Source of the DNA: JBEKOF01 sp050015895
GTDB lineage: Bacteria > Verrucomicrobiota > Verrucomicrobiia > Limisphaerales > Palsa-1400
Reading direction: 5' to 3'
Assembly (NCBI GenBank): GCA_050015895.1
Contig: JBEKAN010000159.1
Location: forward strand, 1 to 9,556
DNA length: 9,556 nt
Below are positions 5,962 through 9,556 of the stretch, piece by piece (positions within the stretch are counted from its first letter, which is position 1; each line of letters opens with the position of its first letter). The translations under genes and the position numbers were made by a program. The notes beneath the pieces are model-generated. The model did not search any database, had not been told where the DNA came from, and saw nothing but the letters and a program-made list of their open reading frames with translations.

Positions 5962-7319
5962 ACACAAGATTGAGCCTGAGAGCTTCCGTGTATCGGCCAA
6001 GGCGCCGGCGACACGGAAAATTAGTGCAAACCCGGTTGTATCGGGCGCGGGTCCGTTTCCCTGGGGAGCGGAAAGTCCGCGACATCGCGCTGGGGGTCAC
6101 TGAAAAGCGGTCGGCGGAGCAAAAGCTGCAAGAAATCCTGACTGAGCAAAGCCAGGAGGCGGCGGGCCTGCTCGCGCCAAGGAGAATGCGCGATGCGGCC
6201 CAGGCGTCAATTGGGCAGCATTGCGGGGCATTCCTGGAAGACCTGGCGGCGAGAGGGCGTGTCCGTCGGTACGTTCATGGCGTGGGGGTTTATCTGGGGA
6301 CCCTCGTCAAGGAATGCGGTTGGGTGCATCTCAAGGATGTGACGGCGGAATCGTTCACCGTGTGGCGGCAGAACCAGACAAAAGCGCCGAAAACTCTGAA
6401 CGAATACCTGATGGCCGCGCGTGGGTTCTTCAATTGGATGGTGCGGCAGAAAAAGACGAGAGAAAATCCCCTTGGGGAAGTCGAACTGGTGCGGGTGGAG
6501 GGTTTGCAGAAAAGGGTCCGCCGGGCATATTCGCCGCAAGAAGTGCGAAGTCTGCTCGCGGTTGCGGGCGAACGGAAACCCGTCTATCTGATGGCGTTGC
6601 TGACCGGGCTGCGGCGTGGGGAACTGCTGCAACTGCTGTGGGCTGATCTGGACTTGGCCGGGTCCGCGCCGTCGGTGAAAGTCCGCGCGTCAATCTCCAA
6701 AAATCACCGGGAAGCCGTTTTGCCGCTGCATTCCGATCTTGTGGAAGTGTTGCGGGGGCTGCGGGCTGCGGAGTGCAACGCGGAATCGTTTGTGTTCAAG
6801 GGGCTGCTGCCGCGCACAAAGCGATTTCAGGCGGACTTGAAAGCCGCTGGCATTGATAGTCAGGACAAGGGCGGCGGTCGTTTGGACTTTCACAGTTTCC
6901 GCGTCACATACTGCACAGAGTTGGGTTCCCTGGTCGGGAGCGAGCGTGTGCGGATGGAACTGATGCGGCACCATGACCCCCGGTTGACGGCGGAAACGTA
7001 CACGGATGCCCGGATGTTGCCGCTTGGGGATGCGGTCGCAAAATTGAGCTTTCATCGCGTGGAAAAGGGGCCAGACATGTACACACCGATAGACACACCG
7101 ATATGCGCAAAAACGGGGGTCCAGAGTGGTCAAGCGGTGTCATCGTCTGTCACTGAAACGGCAAGTTCGGACACTCACGAAACCCTTGCAAACAAAGGAG
7201 AAAAGTCGCTTTTGGTCACTGTCTGTCACGATCTGTCAAAAGTGGGGGGATGGTGCGCGCTGCAGGGTTTGAACCTGCGACCCCTACCGTGTGAAGGTAA
7301 TGCTCTGCCGCTGAGCTAA
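5958..7319 (+). CDS. Tyrosine recombinase (integrase) running into tRNA-Val
   Basis: This 453-aa site-specific recombinase integrates and excises the element. Residues 1-50 are basic and probably form an arm-binding N-terminal domain. Residues 85-170 match a SAM-like core-binding domain (LNEYLMAARGFFNWMVRQ at 148-165). The catalytic domain follows from about 190, with all expected residues visible: R219 in LLTGLRRGELLQL, K248 in the beta-hairpin SISKNHREAVLPL, H312 and R315 in FHSFR, H338 in MRHHDP and nucleophile Y348 in AETYTDA. The enzyme therefore looks active. The fold should end near residue 370. The last 80 or so residues are a low-complexity Ser/Thr-rich tail, whose final 22 residues (WCALQGLNL to the end) are an antisense translation of the tRNA-Val gene, with the stop at 7317-7319 inside the tRNA. 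The gene shares ATGA with the AlpA-like gene upstream and ends the operon. Confidence 0.92.
   Translation: MNTRLSLRASVYRPRRRRHGKLVQTRLYRARVRFPGERKVRDIALGVTEKRSAEQKLQEILTEQSQEAAGLLAPRRMRDAAQASIGQHCGAFLEDLAARGRVRRYVHGVGVYLGTLVKECGWVHLKDVTAESFTVWRQNQTKAPKTLNEYLMAARGFFNWMVRQKKTRENPLGEVELVRVEGLQKRVRRAYSPQEVRSLLAVAGERKPVYLMALLTGLRRGELLQLLWADLDLAGSAPSVKVRASISKNHREAVLPLHSDLVEVLRGLRAAECNAESFVFKGLLPRTKRFQADLKAAGIDSQDKGGGRLDFHSFRVTYCTELGSLVGSERVRMELMRHHDPRLTAETYTDARMLPLGDAVAKLSFHRVEKGPDMYTPIDTPICAKTGVQSGQAVSSSVTETASSDTHETLANKGEKSLLVTVCHDLSKVGGWCALQGLNLRPLPCEGNALPLS
7081..7102 (+). repeat. Two 10-bp direct repeats in the integrase 3' end
   Basis: ACACACCGAT occurs at 7081-7090 and again at 7093-7102, a 12-base period that encodes the repeated T-P-I-D-T-P-I in the integrase tail. 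It lies about 150 bases inside the element from the tRNA end. This could be a simple coding duplication or one set of arm-type binding sites. Confidence 0.5.
7145..7239 (+). repeat. Repeated GTCTGTCAC sites near the att core
   Basis: GTCTGTCAC occurs at 7145-7153 and 7221-7229, and the related ATCTGTCAA at 7231-7239, all in the same orientation. They lie within about 110 bases of the tRNA 3' end, just inside the element. Tyrosine integrases and their directionality factors commonly bind short direct repeats in this position, so these are candidate arm or Xis sites. That role is inferred from position only. Confidence 0.4.
7251..7292 (-). other. Probable attachment-site core (att) in tRNA-Val 3' half
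   Basis: Tyrosine recombinases of this kind usually cross over within the 3' half of a tRNA gene (anticodon loop or T arm) and restore the gene with an identical segment carried by the element. The integrase frame abuts this tRNA directly, and the tRNA is complete, as expected at the integrase-proximal end. No second copy of the T-arm sequence was seen elsewhere in the window, so the opposite junction must lie beyond the left edge. The exact core limits cannot be read from one junction. Confidence 0.55.
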
Positions 7320-7325
7320 GCGCGC
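7251..7325 (-). tRNA. tRNA-Val (anticodon CAC)
   Basis: The - strand folds as a complete 75-base tRNA including an encoded CCA. The acceptor stem GCGCGCT/AGCGCGC pairs perfectly, followed by discriminator A and CCA (7251-7254). The D arm is GCTC-AGCGGCA-GAGC. The anticodon stem TTACC/GGTAG holds the loop TTCACAC, giving anticodon CAC for valine codon GUG. The variable loop is GGGTC. The T arm is GCAGG-TTCAAAC-CCTGC. All stems are intact, so the gene appears functional despite serving as an insertion target. Its 3' end points toward the integrase, as expected for an attachment-site tRNA. Confidence 0.95.
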
Positions 7326-7349
7326 AACCTGCTGACGCCCCATTGCTTG

Positions 7350-7375
7350 CGCACAAAACCGAAAGGTGTTGTGCG
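7350..7375. repeat. Stem-loop with GAAA tetraloop
   Basis: CGCACAAAACC (7350-7360) pairs with GGTGTTGTGCG (7365-7375), 10 of 11 positions, around a GAAA loop. It lies 25 bases upstream of the tRNA-Val 5' end. No T-run follows on either strand, so it is not a standard terminator. It may be a structured leader of the tRNA transcript or chance. Confidence 0.5.
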
Positions 7376-7427
7376 AACCGCCAACGCCCTGTAAATTCAC
7401 CCGGTCTGTCGGCAATTTCTCAGAGTG

Positions 7428-7456
7428 TTTTGGCACAATTTGAGATCCTGCCAAAA
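7428..7456. repeat. 8-bp inverted repeat, operator-like
   Basis: TTTTGGCA (7428-7435) and TGCCAAAA (7449-7456) are perfect inverted copies 13 bases apart. The spacing would suit a dimeric regulator, possibly for the tRNA or the lyase gene. No known operator consensus is matched. Confidence 0.4.
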
Positions 7457-7587
7457 AACATGATGAGCGGCAACGCAGCATCCAGCCACAGCATAAAGGG
7501 TGTTTTCAGGCGCGGCAAGATATTTTGGCGCCGGCCCAACCGCGCCGACGCATCTTGGCACCACCACCATTGGAGGGAACGAACCCC

Positions 7588-7688
7588 TCACCCTTGCCCT
7601 CTCCCGCAGGGAGAGGGAATGGCTCCGTGGAACGGGACGCCTTTGGGGATCCTTGGCCCTTTCCACCGCGCGGGGCGAGGGGAAAGGC
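7588..7688. repeat. Palindromic dispersed-type repeat block
   Basis: The block begins with CCCTCTCCC-GCA-GGGAGAGGG (7597-7617), a perfect 9-bp stem with a 3-base loop. A second stem, CCTTTCC (7658-7664) with GGAAAGG (7681-7687), has the palindrome CCGCGCGG (7666-7673) in its loop. This 'ccctctccc/gggagaggg' intergenic pattern is typical of repeats scattered through many bacterial genomes and gives spurious LALSRRERE-type translations. It lies upstream of the lyase start. Copy number elsewhere cannot be judged from this window. Confidence 0.6.
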
Positions 7689-7746
7689 AAATCGCGTGGT
7701 CGTGGTTGCAAGATGCGCCCCCAACCGCGCCTCGTTCCAACATTTT

Positions 7747-8922
7747 ATGAAATTCACGGCTCCAATCGTCCTCTTTTGTTTGCTGGTCCAGCAATCTCTC
7801 CTCCCGCCGGCCGCGCGGGCGCAATCCCCGCCGCTGGCTTTTTCCGGCGCGGAAGGATTCGGCCGGTTGGCCAGCGGCGGGCGCGGCGGGGAGGTTTTTC
7901 ACGTCACCACCCTGGCCGACTCCGGCCCCGGCTCGTTCCGCGAGGCGGTGGGGAAATCTCATCGCGTCATCGTCTTTGATGTCAGCGGCATCATCCGGCT
8001 GCAGGCCAATGTCGCTGTCGCCAGCGACCTCACGCTGGCCGGCCAGACCGCGCCCGGCGAGGGGATCGTGCTTTACGGGCGCTCCGTTTCCTTCAGCGGC
8101 CAGAGCAACATCATCGTCCGCTACCTGCGTTTCCGCGAGGGGATCGCCGGGGACAGAGGCAAATGTTCCGTCAATCTGTCCGGCGGCGCGGACATGATTT
8201 TTGATCATTGCTCCATTGAGTGGGGGCGCTGGGATTGCCTGGGACTGACGCAGGGCAGCCACGACATCACCTTTCAGAACTGCATCATCGGCGAGGGCGT
8301 GGACCCGCAGCGATTCGGATCGCTTTCCGACACCGTGACCGACATCACCTACGCGCGCAATCTTTGGATCAACAACCAGAGCCGCAATCCCAAGGCCAAG
8401 GGCCGCATTCAATACATCAACAACGTCGTCTATAACTGGGGCGTCTGCGGCCTGGTCGGCGGTCATTCGGAGGCGGATCATTTTCTGGACGCCATCGGAA
8501 ATTATTTCATCGCCGGACCCGATTCCGGCGGGCATTGCGTCGGCGAGTTCACCGGCACCGACCATGTTTATCAGAAGGACAACATCGTGGAAACCAACAA
8601 AGACGGCCAGCTCCACGGCCGCACCGTTGTCGCCGGGGATTTCGGCAAAGGCACGAACGCGCCCACCTTCATGACCAGTCTCACCGTCGCGCCGCAAATC
8701 AAAGTGGCCATTTTACCCGCGCGGGCCGCGCTGTCGGACGTGCTGGCAAACGCGGGCTGCTCGCTGCGCCGCGATTCCGTGGACGCCCGGCTGATTGATG
8801 AGGTGAAATCTTACGGCACACGCGGAAAAATCATCCACGACGAGGCGGAGGCCGGAGGCGTCGGCGAATTGAAGGAAATCCACGCCGTCGCGACTTACAC
8901 CGACGACGCGGCGAGGAACTGA
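7747..8922 (+). CDS. Secreted pectate lyase-like protein (PL1-type beta-helix)
   Basis: This 391-aa exported protein starts at ATG 7747. I chose this start because it opens a clean signal peptide (MKFTAPIVLFCLLVQQSLL, cleavage likely after PPAARA, residue 25); the frame before it translates repeat DNA. Mature motifs are those of the PL1-like proteins common in Bacteroidota, Planctomycetota and Verrucomicrobiota: AFSGAEGFGRLASGGRGG (31-48), HVTTLADSGPGSFREAV (52-68), FDVSGIIRL (77-85), LAGQTAPGEGI (97-107) and NIIVRYLRFREG (121-132). Then come FDHCSIEWGRWD (152-163), likely the Ca2+/substrate region, and NNQSRNPKAKGRIQYINNVV (209-228), where catalytic arginines usually lie. The end, VDARLIDEVKSYGTRG (345-360), is also typical of the family. 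Family members cleave polygalacturonate by beta-elimination outside the cytoplasm. Substrate and activity here are inferred. No ribosome binding site is seen. It faces the sensor-kinase gene across 67 bases. Confidence 0.88.
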   Translation: MKFTAPIVLFCLLVQQSLLPPAARAQSPPLAFSGAEGFGRLASGGRGGEVFHVTTLADSGPGSFREAVGKSHRVIVFDVSGIIRLQANVAVASDLTLAGQTAPGEGIVLYGRSVSFSGQSNIIVRYLRFREGIAGDRGKCSVNLSGGADMIFDHCSIEWGRWDCLGLTQGSHDITFQNCIIGEGVDPQRFGSLSDTVTDITYARNLWINNQSRNPKAKGRIQYINNVVYNWGVCGLVGGHSEADHFLDAIGNYFIAGPDSGGHCVGEFTGTDHVYQKDNIVETNKDGQLHGRTVVAGDFGKGTNAPTFMTSLTVAPQIKVAILPARAALSDVLANAGCSLRRDSVDARLIDEVKSYGTRGKIIHDEAEAGGVGELKEIHAVATYTDDAARN

Positions 8923-8989
8923 GAAACCACTATTTTCCCGGCGGCGCCGGTCAGGTCTGGGCGAGAGCCGGGCGACGGCGCGCGGGCGC

Positions 8990-9556
8990 CTACCGTGCGT
9001 TCATCCACTGGCCCAGGTGGGTGTTGATGAACCGCTCGATGGTCGGCAGCGCGCAGGGCTTGGTCAGGCAGGGAACGTCGTGCGTCGCGAAAAACCGCTT
9101 CGCGTCCGCCCCGATGATGTCGCCCGTCATGAACACCACCCGCTTGGCCATTTCGGGGTCGCGGCCCGACAGCTTCTCATAAAGCTGCTCCCCGGTCAGT
9201 CCGGGCATCTTAAAATCCGAGATGATCAGGTCGAACTCCGTTTTTTCCATCAGGCCCAGCGCCTTCTCCGCGCTGCCGCAGAATTGCGCGCGGTGCCCGG
9301 ACATGTTCAGGAATTCACAGACCATCTCCGCCAACGCCTCCTCGTCGTCAATCATTAAAATCCGCGCGCCCTGGCGGGCCGGCGGCGCGGGCGCGGGCTC
9401 CTCGGTCGGGGCGTCCCGCCGGGCCGGGGCCGTCCCCTCCGGGAAATGGATGAGCGGAATTTCCAGCACGAAGGCCGCGCCGCCCAGCAGCGAGCGCTCG
9501 TAAAAAATGCGGCCGTGGTGTTCGGCGATGATTTGGTGGGAGATGGACAGCCCCAG
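8990..9556 (-). CDS. Hybrid sensor kinase C-terminus: ATPase end plus receiver domain, 5' partial
   Basis: The frame enters from the right edge and ends at TAG 8990-8992, giving 188 visible residues. The first 40 or so are the end of a histidine-kinase ATPase domain: LGLSISHQIIAEHHGRI is a G2-box and following helix, and GGAAFVLEIPL is the closing strand. A Pro/Ala/Glu-rich linker (about 41-62) leads to a receiver domain that begins ARILMIDDEEALAEMV. Its acidic pair DD, the phospho-acceptor D114 in DLIISDFKMPG, the switch threonine in VVFMTGD and the lysine in CLTKPC are all present, so it should be phosphorylatable. The kinase core and sensor lie outside the window. The domain order fits a hybrid kinase that relays phosphate to its own receiver; no output domain follows. 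A CTG at 9467-9469 could be misread as an independent start, but the ATPase sequence before it is unbroken. Confidence 0.9.
   Translation of the reverse strand: MGLSISHQIIAEHHGRIFYERSLLGGAAFVLEIPLIHFPEGTAPARRDAPTEEPAPAPPARQGARILMIDDEEALAEMVCEFLNMSGHRAQFCGSAEKALGLMEKTEFDLIISDFKMPGLTGEQLYEKLSGRDPEMAKRVVFMTGDIIGADAKRFFATHDVPCLTKPCALPTIERFINTHLGQWMNAR

Larger units (their letters stand above)
7326..7746. other. Intergenic region between tRNA-Val and pectate lyase
   Basis: No convincing gene lies here. It must carry the tRNA-Val promoter (- strand) and the pectate lyase promoter (+ strand), neither of which I can place firmly. It contains a GNRA-loop hairpin (7350-7375), an 8-bp inverted repeat (7428-7456), an imperfect GC-rich hairpin (about 7514-7559) and a palindromic repeat block (7588-7688). 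The lyase frame stays open back to 7525, but that upstream part translates the repeat block and is not part of the protein. Confidence 0.6.

Noticed and set aside
7525..7746. 74-codon N-terminal extension of the pectate lyase
   Set aside because: The extension translates the palindromic repeat block. ATG 7747 immediately opens a textbook signal peptide, which would otherwise be buried inside the protein.
7588..8697. 369-aa open frame on the - strand
   Set aside because: It lies wholly antisense to the pectate lyase gene and its upstream repeat. It is a by-product of GC-rich codon use, and its translation has no domain features while the + strand shows clear PL1 motifs and a signal peptide.

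Overview
The window looks like a chromosomal segment of a GC-rich Verrucomicrobiota bacterium, probably of the Pedosphaera/Limisphaerales type. This is an inference from protein style: a large secreted beta-helix protein with a choice-of-anchor Q type C-terminus followed by an 'RIQGSTNLTNWT' module, and an exported PL1-like pectate lyase. No rRNA or other firm taxonomic marker is present.

Left and centre (1-7250) read as the right-hand part of an integrated mobile element. It starts with a 5'-truncated HUH (rolling-circle type) replication protein on the + strand, then a possible truncated small ORF. Next, on the - strand, is a more AT-rich gene pair with a 4-bp ATGA overlap: a 708-aa secreted Gly-rich beta-helix protein, followed by a 223-aa protein of unknown function with a nuclease-like pattern. 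About 970 bases with no convincing gene follow (4249-5215), holding nested palindromes and, at the right end, a good sigma-70-like promoter. That promoter drives a tight + strand operon: a 179-aa unknown protein, an AlpA/excisionase-like HTH protein and a tyrosine recombinase, each pair overlapping by four bases.

The recombinase frame runs straight into a tRNA-Val(CAC) gene on the - strand (7251-7325). The 3' end of the tRNA faces the element, the usual geometry of a tRNA attachment site. The element's far end and the second att copy are not in the window.

Right of the tRNA is probably ordinary host chromosome. A 420-base spacer carries several stem-loops and a dispersed-looking palindromic repeat. 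It is followed by a signal-peptide-bearing pectate lyase-like protein, and convergent to it the C-terminal end of a hybrid sensor kinase (end of the ATPase domain plus a receiver domain), cut by the right edge.

Working model (inference): the HUH protein replicates an excised circle, the AlpA-like protein and integrase control excision and integration at tRNA-Val, and the beta-helix gene pair is cargo or an older neighbour.
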